DNA of 64,000 nucleotides from CAZJHD01 sp964545855. GTDB taxonomy: Bacteria > Planctomycetota > UBA1135 > JACQFD01. The notes under the pieces were generated by a model. That model was given only the letters and a program-made list of their open reading frames with translations. It did no database searches and was not told the origin of the DNA. Both the position numbers and the translations under genes were made by a program. The stretch covers positions 1 through 64,000 of the forward strand of contig CAZJHD010000002.1 in the NCBI GenBank assembly GCA_964545855.1. The letters run 5' to 3'. Positions 32,629 through 39,743 of the stretch are shown one piece after another; the first letter of the stretch is position 1, and each line of letters starts with the position of its first letter.

Positions 32629-32889
32629 CTAGCTTCGCTTCTTCCTGCTTCGACCCTTCACTTCGCCCCACCGCGCTGCCGCTGCCTTCCGGGCGATCTC
32701 CTTCCTGCGCTTCGACGAGAGCGCCCTCGCCCGCGCCGCGCCGCCCATCATGCCACCCTTGCTCCCGCGCTCGGCCATCGGCGAGGGCTTTGGCGTCTCT
32801 GGCTTCGGCGCGTCGCCCGTGGCCTCCCTGCCGATTTCGACGGCGAGCTGGAACGGGTCGCGCGGGCGCTTGCGAGGCTTGGAACCCAC
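32629..32889 (-). CDS. Small basic passenger protein, AAARW family
   Basis: 86 aa, GTG start. KRPRDPFQLAVEIGREATGD followed by a Gly-rich AERGSKGGMMGGAARARAL and a basic SSKRRKEIARKAAAARWG. This layout (RDPxQLA...ATG, GGxxGG, KRR-EIA-KAA-ARW) is a recurrent pattern in small proteins of bacterial chromosomes and mobile elements; to my knowledge they have no assigned function. The GTG lies 2 nt after the stop of the 66-aa ORF, supporting this start by coupling. The basic tail suggests nucleic-acid contact. Confidence 0.75.
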   Translation of the reverse strand: MGSKPRKRPRDPFQLAVEIGREATGDAPKPETPKPSPMAERGSKGGMMGGAARARALSSKRRKEIARKAAAARWGEVKGRSRKKRS

Positions 32890-32891
32890 GG

Positions 32892-33092
32892 CTAGTGGCT
32901 CGACGGGTCGATTCGAGCAAGCCGGCGGCGTTCCGTCCTGCGGAGGGCGTGCGCCGTGAGCAGCCGGAGTGCTTCCGGAGTCGGCCGAGAGAAAGTCGTC
33001 GTGGCCATCACGACGCGGACGACGCACTCCACCGGGCGATCGACAGTCGTCGCATCGCCGCCTCCAAAAGATCGCGTCTTGGGTGTCGGCAT
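32892..33092 (-). CDS. 66-aa ORF of the mobile element, unknown
   Basis: Begins MPTPKTRSFGGGDATTVDRP and ends in a basic stretch (ALRRTERRRLARIDPSSH). I recognise no family. It is listed because its ATG overlaps the stop of the DUF6941-like gene (TGATG) and its own stop is 2 nt before the GTG of the next gene, the spacing of a translationally coupled operon. Coding status is otherwise unproven. Confidence 0.45.
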   Translation of the reverse strand: MPTPKTRSFGGGDATTVDRPVECVVRVVMATTTFSRPTPEALRLLTAHALRRTERRRLARIDPSSH

Positions 33093-33504
33093 CACTGCTC
33101 CTCTCTTCGGACGGCGACCACCCTGCGCTCAATGAGGAAGGATCCGTCCGCCTCGAGTATAAACCGGTACTCGCCTTCGGTGGGGAAGACCAGGCCGCCG
33201 AACTTGAAGGCGAGCCGCAGCACTTGTCGCGGGTCCGCGAAGACTACATCGGCAGACGCGCTCGCGAGCAGTTCGCCGTCTATGCGCTCTCGGCGGTCGT
33301 CCGGACGACTCGGCAGGTCGCCTTGACGGTGCCGCGTCCCTCGACCAGCTCGGCGAACACAGTCAGGTTCGGGTTGGAGGCAGGAAATCCAGGGGCACCG
33401 ACAAACTCAAAGGACCCGATGATCGTGGCCTTTCCGGAGAACTGGTCGATGCTGACCTGATCGCAGACGTGGATCGAAAGGGCGATCGGAGGGGGTCCCG
33501 CCAT
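33092..33504 (-). pseudogene. DUF6941-like gene broken by a frameshift
   Basis: The first part reads, from ATG 33504, MAGPPPIALSIHVCDQVSID then FSGKATIIGSFEFVGAPGFP, and NLTVFAELVEGRGTVKATCR, the pattern of the small DUF6941 family. That frame stops at 33280. The expected remainder continues in the -1 frame: ERIDGELLASASADVVFADP, then VLRLAFKFGGLVFPTEGEYR and ILEADGSFLIERRVVAV, ending at 33092. The frames meet near 33285-33310. No slippery heptamer is obvious, so mutation or a sequencing error is likelier than programmed shifting. First gene of the passenger operon; its end overlaps the 66-aa ORF start. Confidence 0.75.
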
Positions 33505-33558
33505 AGACGGAAGCGTAGCCGCGTCGGCGCCTACTAGCTCACGCCGAAACCGTCCCAT

Positions 33559-33576
33559 TCAAACTGACACAGTGCC
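33559..33576 (-). repeat. Right terminal inverted repeat of the mobile element
   Basis: Reads GGCACTGTGTCAGTTTGA on the minus strand, 16/18 identical to the left end. The copy CGTTGCGC of the target duplication follows at 33577-33584. Confidence 0.85.
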
Positions 33577-33584
33577 CGTTGCGC
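33577..33584 (+). repeat. Target-site duplication, right copy
   Basis: CGTTGCGC, identical to 30767-30774. Its perfect state suggests that the insertion is not ancient. Confidence 0.85.
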
Positions 33585-33739
33585 CCTGCGAGATCCGCGA
33601 CTCGAGGTCGGCTCGTCCCTCGGCCGATGCCCAGGGAACGGACGGCCCGACGTCCCCCCGACGCGGCCGGCCCGCGACCCGAGGTTCCGGGCCGGTGCCC
33701 GATCCGCGACAATCGTCCGCGTCCCCGCTTCCAGGCTCC

Positions 33740-35233
33740 ATGACCGCATCCGACGCTCCCCGCTCCGTCGATCCCGTCCGCCCCACGCGCCGGGAGGTGC
33801 TGCAGCGTTCGGCCTCGTCGTCCCTCGCGCTCGCGATCGCGGGCGCCTCTCTCTCCGGTGGCCGCGCCGGCTTCGCCCAGGACGCGCCCGCAGCGCCCGC
33901 GACCCGCTCTCCCAACGAGCGGATTCGCGTGGCCTTCGTCGGCGTGGGGAGCCGCGGCAGCCATCTGATGCGCAGCCACGGGCTCTGGCCCGACGAGGAG
34001 CTCGCCGAGGCGGGCTACGAGACGCCGCCCCAGGCTCTCCTCCCGAACGTCGAGCTGGCAACCGTCTGCGACGTGTTCCAGAGGCATCTCGACACGTCGG
34101 CGCGCACCGGCGCCAAGTACGGCATGGCGCCACGCACGCATCGGGACTGGCGCCGCGTCATCGACGACAAGGACATCGACGCGGTCGTGATCGCGACGCC
34201 CGACGTCTGGCACGGACCGATCGCGATCGCAGCGATGCAGGCCGGCAAGCACGTCTACGTCGAGAAGTGCATGACGCAGACCGTCGCCGAAGCGAAGGAG
34301 CTCCGGCGGCTCGTGAAGGGCTCGAAGCAGGTTCTCCTGGTGGGCCATCAGAACCGGCACAGCAGCTATCACGAGATCGCGGCCCGGCTGGTCCGGGACG
34401 GCGTGCTCGGGAAGATCACCGTCGTCGAAGGCTCGTGCTCGCGGAACAGCCCCGAGGGCGCCTACGCGCCACACGTCCCCAAGGACGCGACGCCCGAGAC
34501 GATCTCGTGGGACCTCTTCCAGCCGCCGCGACCCTCGGGCGAGCCGCTCCCCGACTTCCGGCCGTCGGATCTCTTCGGCTGGCGGCGATTCTGGCGCTAC
34601 GGCACCGGCATCGCCGGAGACCTCCTGAGCCACGAGATCGATTCCCTGAATCAGATCGTCGGTCTCGGGATCCCGGACCGGGTCTCGGCGTCGGGCGGCG
34701 TCTACGTCTGGAAGGACGGCCGGGAGACACCCGACGTCTACTCCGTCATCCACGAGCACGAGGATCCGGGTCTCACGTTCACCTACAACGCGAGCCTCGC
34801 CTGCTCCTACGACCGCAAGATGCTGCTGCTCGGCCGCGACGCGACCATGGTGCTCGGCCTCGAGCTGATGGTGTACGTCGACGCCCTGAGCCGACGCTAC
34901 GCGCCGGACCTGCAGGCGGGCCGCCTTCGCCCGAACATCCCGTTCATCCATTTCCAAGGTCCCATGAAGGACCCGAAGCTCCGGACTTCGCCGACGCTCG
35001 CGTGGGCCGAGGGCAAGGGACTCACCTTCACCGACGTGGGCGGGAAGGTGTTCGACACCTCGCGTCTCCACGTGGAGTCGTTCTACCGATCCATCCGCGA
35101 GGGTGCCGAACCCGCGTGCGGAGTCGACCAGGGCTTCGACGTCGCGATCGCGTGCCACATGGGGACCGAGTCGTACCGGCGTGGCCGTCCCGTGCGCTGG
35201 GACCGCGCGAAGGAGGAGATCGTCGAGGGCTGA
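33740..35233 (+). CDS. Tat-exported Gfo/Idh/MocA-family oxidoreductase
   Basis: 497 aa. The N-terminus has a twin-arginine motif (PTRREVLQRSASSSLALAIA), then RIRVAFVGVGSRGSHLM, the NAD(P)-binding loop, and the family signature DAVVIATPDVWHGPIAIAAM followed by YVEKCMTQTVAEAKELRR and LVGHQNRHSSYH. The C-terminal half is the beta-sheet dimer/substrate domain. Secreted Gfo/Idh proteins act on sugars or glycosides outside the cytoplasm, with cofactor loaded before Tat export; they are strikingly expanded in Planctomycetota. Substrate unknown. It begins 164 nt after the mobile element, whose insertion probably separated it from the phosphatase gene. Confidence 0.92.
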   Translation: MTASDAPRSVDPVRPTRREVLQRSASSSLALAIAGASLSGGRAGFAQDAPAAPATRSPNERIRVAFVGVGSRGSHLMRSHGLWPDEELAEAGYETPPQALLPNVELATVCDVFQRHLDTSARTGAKYGMAPRTHRDWRRVIDDKDIDAVVIATPDVWHGPIAIAAMQAGKHVYVEKCMTQTVAEAKELRRLVKGSKQVLLVGHQNRHSSYHEIAARLVRDGVLGKITVVEGSCSRNSPEGAYAPHVPKDATPETISWDLFQPPRPSGEPLPDFRPSDLFGWRRFWRYGTGIAGDLLSHEIDSLNQIVGLGIPDRVSASGGVYVWKDGRETPDVYSVIHEHEDPGLTFTYNASLACSYDRKMLLLGRDATMVLGLELMVYVDALSRRYAPDLQAGRLRPNIPFIHFQGPMKDPKLRTSPTLAWAEGKGLTFTDVGGKVFDTSRLHVESFYRSIREGAEPACGVDQGFDVAIACHMGTESYRRGRPVRWDRAKEEIVEG

Positions 35234-35288
35234 CGGCTCGGGCACCTCTTTCAGGATCCCGTCGGTCGCGCGCGAAGGCCCCGATCCC

Positions 35289-36341
35289 CTACTTCCGGAC
35301 GCTGCGCGATCCGTCGTCGCCCTCGACGACGAGGATCGCACGCGCGCCGAAGGACGACGCGAGAGCACGAGCGCGCTCGGCGCCCACGACGAGACAGGCC
35401 GTTGCCAACGCGTCGGAATCGGCGGCGCTCCGGCAAACGATCGTGGCGCTCCTCAAGCGACCTCCCACGAGCCGCCCCGTGCGCGGATCGACGACGTGAC
35501 CGAGGAGCTCGCCGCCGACCGCCGCGCTCCGTCGCCAGTTGCCGGAGGTCGAGAGCGCCTCGTCGCGCAGTTCCACCTCCTCCAGCGGCTCCTCGTCGGG
35601 GCCGACGATCGTGACGCCGTGCGCGGGAACGCCCGCCGGGGGACCGAGGGCCGCGATCGTGCTGCCGCCTCCCGAGAGGAGCGCGTCGCGGATCCCCGCG
35701 CCGCGCAGCACGGCGAGGGCGCGGTCCACGGCGATCCCCTTCCCGATGGCGTCGAGATCGAGTCGAAGGCCGGCGCGCCCGAGCCATGCACGCTGCGAGG
35801 CCAGGTCGACTCGGAGCAGGCGCGCCGATCCCACGAGCTCGCGGACCCGGTCGAGCTCCTCCGCCTCGAGCGGCCGGATCCGTCCTTCCCGGAGCCCGTA
35901 GGCTTCGACGAGCGCACCCACGGTCACGTCGAAGGCGCCCGTCGTCCTCTCCGACCAGGTCGCCGCCCGATCGAGCGCCTCCGCGAGGATCTCCCCCACG
36001 GGCACCCAGGTCGGCGCGCGATCGCTGGCCGCGTTCAGCGCGGACAGCTCGGAGCGCGGATCCCAGACGCTGAGGGCTCGGTCCGTGCGATCGATCTCGG
36101 CGAATGCGGCGTGCGCCGCGGAACGCGCCGTCTCGGCGTCCGCTCCCCGAACGACGAGTTCGAAGAGCGTCCCCATGGCGCCGTGGTAGGCCCGCAGGGT
36201 GGGCTCGCTCGAGACCTTCCGCGGCCCGGGCGGCTCCGCATTCTCCGTCCCGGGCGCGGCCGCGTGCTCGCGGGACGCGCACGCGGCCAGCAACGCGGCG
36301 ACGCCCGCGAGCGCGAGCCGTTGCACGCTCCGCGCGCTCAC
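35289..36341 (-). CDS. apbE: FAD:protein FMN transferase (ApbE), lipoprotein
   Basis: 350 aa, GTG start overlapping the permease stop (GTGA). Signal ends in the lipobox LLAAC near residue 17. ApbE marks: YHGAMGTLFELVVRG, FDVTVGALVEAYGLREG, LDLDAIGKGIAVDRAL, ALLSGGGSTIAALG and HVVDPRTGRLVGG. It transfers FMN from FAD to a Thr of target proteins outside the membrane. Known targets (NqrB/C, RnfD/G, FMN-binding-domain proteins) are not in the window. It is the last gene of the five-gene exporter unit, an uncommon association. Confidence 0.93.
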   Translation of the reverse strand: MSARSVQRLALAGVAALLAACASREHAAAPGTENAEPPGPRKVSSEPTLRAYHGAMGTLFELVVRGADAETARSAAHAAFAEIDRTDRALSVWDPRSELSALNAASDRAPTWVPVGEILAEALDRAATWSERTTGAFDVTVGALVEAYGLREGRIRPLEAEELDRVRELVGSARLLRVDLASQRAWLGRAGLRLDLDAIGKGIAVDRALAVLRGAGIRDALLSGGGSTIAALGPPAGVPAHGVTIVGPDEEPLEEVELRDEALSTSGNWRRSAAVGGELLGHVVDPRTGRLVGGRLRSATIVCRSAADSDALATACLVVGAERARALASSFGARAILVVEGDDGSRSVRK

Positions 36342-37654
36342 TCGTACCGCAGCGCCTCGATCGGATCGAGTCGCGCCGCTTTCCGAGCCGGGTAGAAGCC
36401 GAAGAAGGCGCCGATCGAGATGGAGACGCCGGCGGCGACGACCACCGCCTGCGGCGAGATGGGAGCGGACCAGCCCTGGCTCGCCGAGATCGCCCATGTG
36501 CTGAGGTAGGCCGCTCCGATGCCGAGGGCGCCGCCGAGACCCGAGATCGCGAGCGCCTCGAGGAGGAACTGGGCCAGGATGTGCCCGCCGCGCGCTCCCA
36601 CCGCGAGACGGATGCCGATCTCCCGGGTCCGCTCCGTGACCGACACCAGCATGATGTTCATGATCCCGATGCCGGCGACCACGAGGGAGATCGCGGCCAC
36701 GGTCGCCAGCAGGTAGGCGAGCGTCCTCTGCTGCTCCGCCGCGGCGCGCGCGACGTCGCCGAAGTTCCGGACCGTGAAGTCCTCCTGCCCCGGAGGCGTC
36801 CGATGGCGGACCATCAGGAACTCCTTCACGGCCTCCATCGCCGCATCGACGCTGTTCGCGTCCCGCGCAGCCACCTGGATGCTCGACACCGCGTTCGGCG
36901 CGGTGGAGCTGATCATCGCTCCCATGCGCCGCAGCGCCGTCGACGCCGGGATGAGGATGATGTCGTCCTGATCGAAGCCCATGGCGCTCTGCCCCTTCGT
37001 CGCCAGGACGCCGATCACCTTGAAGGGCATCCCGCGCACCTTGATCGTCTGACCGATCGCGTTCTCGCGGACGACGCCTCCGGAGCCCGGAGCCGATGCC
37101 GGCCCGCGGCCCCCCGCCATGCCGTCGTCGATCGGCGTCGCCGCCTCCAGGGTGAAGAGCTTCTCCGCGACGCGCTCGCCGAGGAGGCAGACGCGCGCCG
37201 CCTGCTGCATGTCGAGCTCGTGGAACGCCTGCCCCTCGGAGAGCGGCCAGCGGCGCACCTCGAGGTAGGACGGCTCGACTCCCTCGACCGTCGTGTTCCA
37301 GTTGCGGTTGCCGTTCACGGCCTGGGATCCGCCGAGACGGATGCGGCCCGAGGCCGCCTCCACGAGCTCCACCTCCGCGACGATCGCACGCGAGTCGTCG
37401 AGCGTGAGCTTGGCATCGGTGCCCGACGCGGTGCGGACGCCTCCGAACATGGACGCGCTCGGCCAGACGTAGAACGTGTTCGTGCCCATCGACTCCGCCG
37501 CCTTCTCCACGGCGAGCCGCGCTCCCTCGCCGATCGCGACGACGGTGACGACCAGCGCCACACCGATCGCCACGGAGAGCGCCGTCAGGAGCGAGCGGAG
37601 CTTGTTGCGCAGGCACGCGAAGAGCACGACGCGCAGGAGGGCGAGCGGGTCCAT
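36338..37654 (-). CDS. MacB-type ABC transporter permease (ATPase encoded separately)
   Basis: 438 aa. Topology of the MacB/FtsX type: one N-terminal helix (RNKLRSLLTALSVAIGVALV), a large periplasmic MacB-PCD domain (about residues 45-300) and three C-terminal helices containing the GIGIMNIMLVSVTERTREIG signature, ending FFGFYPARKAARLDPIEALR. MacB in E. coli is one chain with the ATPase at the N-terminus; here the ATPase is the preceding gene (9-nt gap). With the MacA-like adaptor it should form a tripartite pump with a TolC-type channel, possibly that at 4903. Substrates of this family are macrolides, peptides, toxins or lipoproteins. Confidence 0.93.
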   Translation of the reverse strand: MDPLALLRVVLFACLRNKLRSLLTALSVAIGVALVVTVVAIGEGARLAVEKAAESMGTNTFYVWPSASMFGGVRTASGTDAKLTLDDSRAIVAEVELVEAASGRIRLGGSQAVNGNRNWNTTVEGVEPSYLEVRRWPLSEGQAFHELDMQQAARVCLLGERVAEKLFTLEAATPIDDGMAGGRGPASAPGSGGVVRENAIGQTIKVRGMPFKVIGVLATKGQSAMGFDQDDIILIPASTALRRMGAMISSTAPNAVSSIQVAARDANSVDAAMEAVKEFLMVRHRTPPGQEDFTVRNFGDVARAAAEQQRTLAYLLATVAAISLVVAGIGIMNIMLVSVTERTREIGIRLAVGARGGHILAQFLLEALAISGLGGALGIGAAYLSTWAISASQGWSAPISPQAVVVAAGVSISIGAFFGFYPARKAARLDPIEALRYE

Positions 37655-37663
37655 CGGCGATGC

Positions 37664-38461
37664 TCAGCGGGCCGGCTCCCCCGGAGCCGTCGCGCCGACG
37701 AGCGGATCGAGCGCGGGGAGCTTCGCGAGCTCCTCGGCAGCGCGCGTCCTCGCGGGAACCCGCTCGTCCGACTGGATCCGACCGTCACGCAGGACGACGA
37801 GACGCTCGCAGCAGGCCGCCACGTCGTGCTCGTGCGTCACCAGGACGATCGTCCATCCCTCCCCATGGAGTTCTTGGAAGAGGGCGAGGATCTCGAGTCC
37901 CGTGCGCGTGTCGAGGTTCCCCGTCGGCTCGTCGGCGAAGAGGAGCAAGGGCTCCCCCACGAGCGCCCGGGCGATCGCCACTCTCTGCTGTTGCCCTCCG
38001 GAGAGCTGAGTCGTCGAATGTCCCGCGCGATCCGCGAGACCGACGCGCTCGAGCGCAGCGCGCGCGCGTCGTCGCCGCTCGGCTGCGCGCAGACCCGCCC
38101 GATAGACGAGCGGCAGCTCGACGTTCTCGATCGCCGGCGTGCGCGGCAGCAGGTGGAACTGCTGGAACACGAATCCGATCGTGCGGCCGCGCAGGTCCGC
38201 CCGCTCCCGCGCATCCAGGGATGCAGCGTCCTGGCCCCCGAGCCGGTAGCTCCCCGCCGTCGGCCGGTCGAGGAGACCGAGGATGTTCATGAGCGTCGAC
38301 TTCCCCGAGCCCGACGCGCCCATCACGGCGACCATCTCGCCTCGGTCCACGCGGAGACTCACGCCGCGCAGGGCCGCGAATTCGACGTCGCCGGTCCGGT
38401 AGACGCGCACGAGGTCGCGCGCGTCGATCAGAGGAGCTTCAGCGCCCGCCCCGGCCGCCAC
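37664..38461 (-). CDS. ABC transporter ATPase, MacB/LolD type
   Basis: 265 aa. Walker A MGASGSGKSTLMNILGLLD, Q-loop FVFQQFHLLP, signature LSGGQQQRVAIARAL, Walker B LLLFADEPTGNLD and H-loop LVTHEHD. The FADEPTGNLD and LMNILG-LDRPT pattern is that of LolD/MacB-type mechanotransmission exporters. The GTG at 38461 was chosen because GGAGGG lies 7 nt before it; it overlaps the adaptor gene by 23 nt. A C-terminal 30-residue extension has no known role. It energises the permease encoded next. Confidence 0.94.
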   Translation of the reverse strand: MAAGAGAEAPLIDARDLVRVYRTGDVEFAALRGVSLRVDRGEMVAVMGASGSGKSTLMNILGLLDRPTAGSYRLGGQDAASLDARERADLRGRTIGFVFQQFHLLPRTPAIENVELPLVYRAGLRAAERRRRARAALERVGLADRAGHSTTQLSGGQQQRVAIARALVGEPLLLFADEPTGNLDTRTGLEILALFQELHGEGWTIVLVTHEHDVAACCERLVVLRDGRIQSDERVPARTRAAEELAKLPALDPLVGATAPGEPAR

Positions 38462-39743
38462 CGCTGCGCCCTCCGCGACTTCCGGACATCGGGCCGCCGA
38501 ACGGAGAGAGGGTGCCGCCCGTGGGCGCCGCTCCCGACTGCACCTGCCCGATGGCAACGCTCGCACCCGCCTTCAGGTCCCCTTCCACGAGCTCCGTCGT
38601 CACGCCGTCGGTGATTCCGGTTCGGATGCGAACGGCACGGAGCGCACCGCTCCCGGCGTCGACGTGGACCGTCTGCCACTCCGCGCCCGGCGAACGCGTC
38701 ACGGCACCGTCCTCTCCGGAGCCGTTGCCGAGGGGCGATTTCACGGCGGGCACCTCCTCCACGACCAAGCCCTTCGGCACGAAGTGCAGCGCGGCCGAGG
38801 GCACGAGGAGCGCGTCCTCCCTGTGGTCGACGAGGATCGTCAGGTTGGCCGTGAGGCCGGGGATGAGGGGCCCCTGGGATCCGTCGTCGTGGCGGTTGTC
38901 GACGCGGAACAGGCAGGTGTAGATGACGACGTTGTTCGTCACGACCGGATTCAGCCGGATCTGCTCGAGGGCCGCGCGGAAGCGCAATCCCGGGAACGCG
39001 TCGACGGTGAAGGTGGCGGCGACCGACCGCTGGATCTTGCCGATGTCCGCCTCGTCCACGTTCGCCCGGATGTGGAGCTGGCCTAGATCGTTCGCGATCT
39101 GGAAGAGGAGCGGCGAGTTGAAGCTCGCGGCGACCGTCTGACCCACCTCCACGGCTCTCTGGATGACGACGCCGTCGATCGGAGAGGTGATCGTCGCGTG
39201 GTCGAGGTCGATCTCCGACTGCCGCAGGGTCGTCCTCGCCTGCTCGATCTCCGCCTTCGACACCTCCACCTGCGCCGCGAGCGACGCATGGTTCGCCTCG
39301 GCCGTCTCCGAGTCGGCGGCGGGGACGACTCCCTTCGACAGCAGCTCCGTCAGGCGGAGCATCTGCTTGCGCGCGTTCTCGAGCTCCACCTCGAGACGCT
39401 TCCGCGACGCCTCGGCGCGCGCGAGGTTCGCCCGATTCGAGGCCACACGGGCCTCGAGGTTGTCCGTGTCGAGACGCGCGAGCAGCTGTCCCGCCGTCAC
39501 GCGATCGTTGTAGTCCGCGAACAGGCTCTCGATCGTGCCGGACACCTGCGTTCCCACGTCGATCTGCGTCACGGGCTGGATCTGTCCCGTCGCCGACACG
39601 TGGACCGACAGCGTCCCTCGGACCACTTCGGCGAACCGCACCGCCGAGGACGGCTCCGCCTCTCTCGCTCCCCGGAGGAAGACCCAGCCCAGCGTGAGCG
39701 CGGCCACGGCGGCGAACGACAGGAGTGCGCCGAGGAGCCTCAT
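38439..39743 (-). CDS. Periplasmic adaptor (membrane fusion) protein, MacA type
   Basis: 434 aa. One N-terminal membrane anchor (LLGALLSFAAVAALTLGWVF), a first barrel-sandwich/lipoyl half (VSATGQIQPVTQIDVGTQVS), a long coiled-coil hairpin of about 100 residues (RVASNRANLARAEASRKRLE...), and the second lipoyl half HATITSPIDGVVIQRAVEVG, followed by beta-barrel and membrane-proximal domains. The C-terminus is Gly/Arg-rich (SRGGRSGGGRGGR), unusual for the family. The start overlaps the stop of the SEC-C gene (ATGA). It links the MacB-like permease to an outer-membrane channel. Confidence 0.93.
   Translation of the reverse strand: MRLLGALLSFAAVAALTLGWVFLRGAREAEPSSAVRFAEVVRGTLSVHVSATGQIQPVTQIDVGTQVSGTIESLFADYNDRVTAGQLLARLDTDNLEARVASNRANLARAEASRKRLEVELENARKQMLRLTELLSKGVVPAADSETAEANHASLAAQVEVSKAEIEQARTTLRQSEIDLDHATITSPIDGVVIQRAVEVGQTVAASFNSPLLFQIANDLGQLHIRANVDEADIGKIQRSVAATFTVDAFPGLRFRAALEQIRLNPVVTNNVVIYTCLFRVDNRHDDGSQGPLIPGLTANLTILVDHREDALLVPSAALHFVPKGLVVEEVPAVKSPLGNGSGEDGAVTRSPGAEWQTVHVDAGSGALRAVRIRTGITDGVTTELVEGDLKAGASVAIGQVQSGAAPTGGTLSPFGGPMSGSRGGRSGGGRGGR

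Larger units (their letters stand above)
30775..33576 (-). mobile_element. 2.8-kb IS1-type element with passenger genes and a tRNA-like gene
   Basis: Ends are inverted repeats: left GGTACTGTGTCAGTTAGA (30775-30792) and right GGCACTGTGTCAGTTTGA read inward on the minus strand (33559-33576), 16 of 18 identical. An exact 8-bp direct repeat CGTTGCGC flanks both ends, showing insertion as one unit. Inside, all on the minus strand from right to left: a frameshifted DUF6941-like gene, a 66-aa ORF, an 86-aa AAARW-type protein, a 178-aa winged-helix-like protein, a tRNA-like gene and the single-ORF IS1-type transposase. I found no third copy of the repeat inside, so the extra genes are cargo of the element rather than an adjacent insertion. 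A usual IS1-type element is about 0.8-1.2 kb. Confidence 0.85.
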
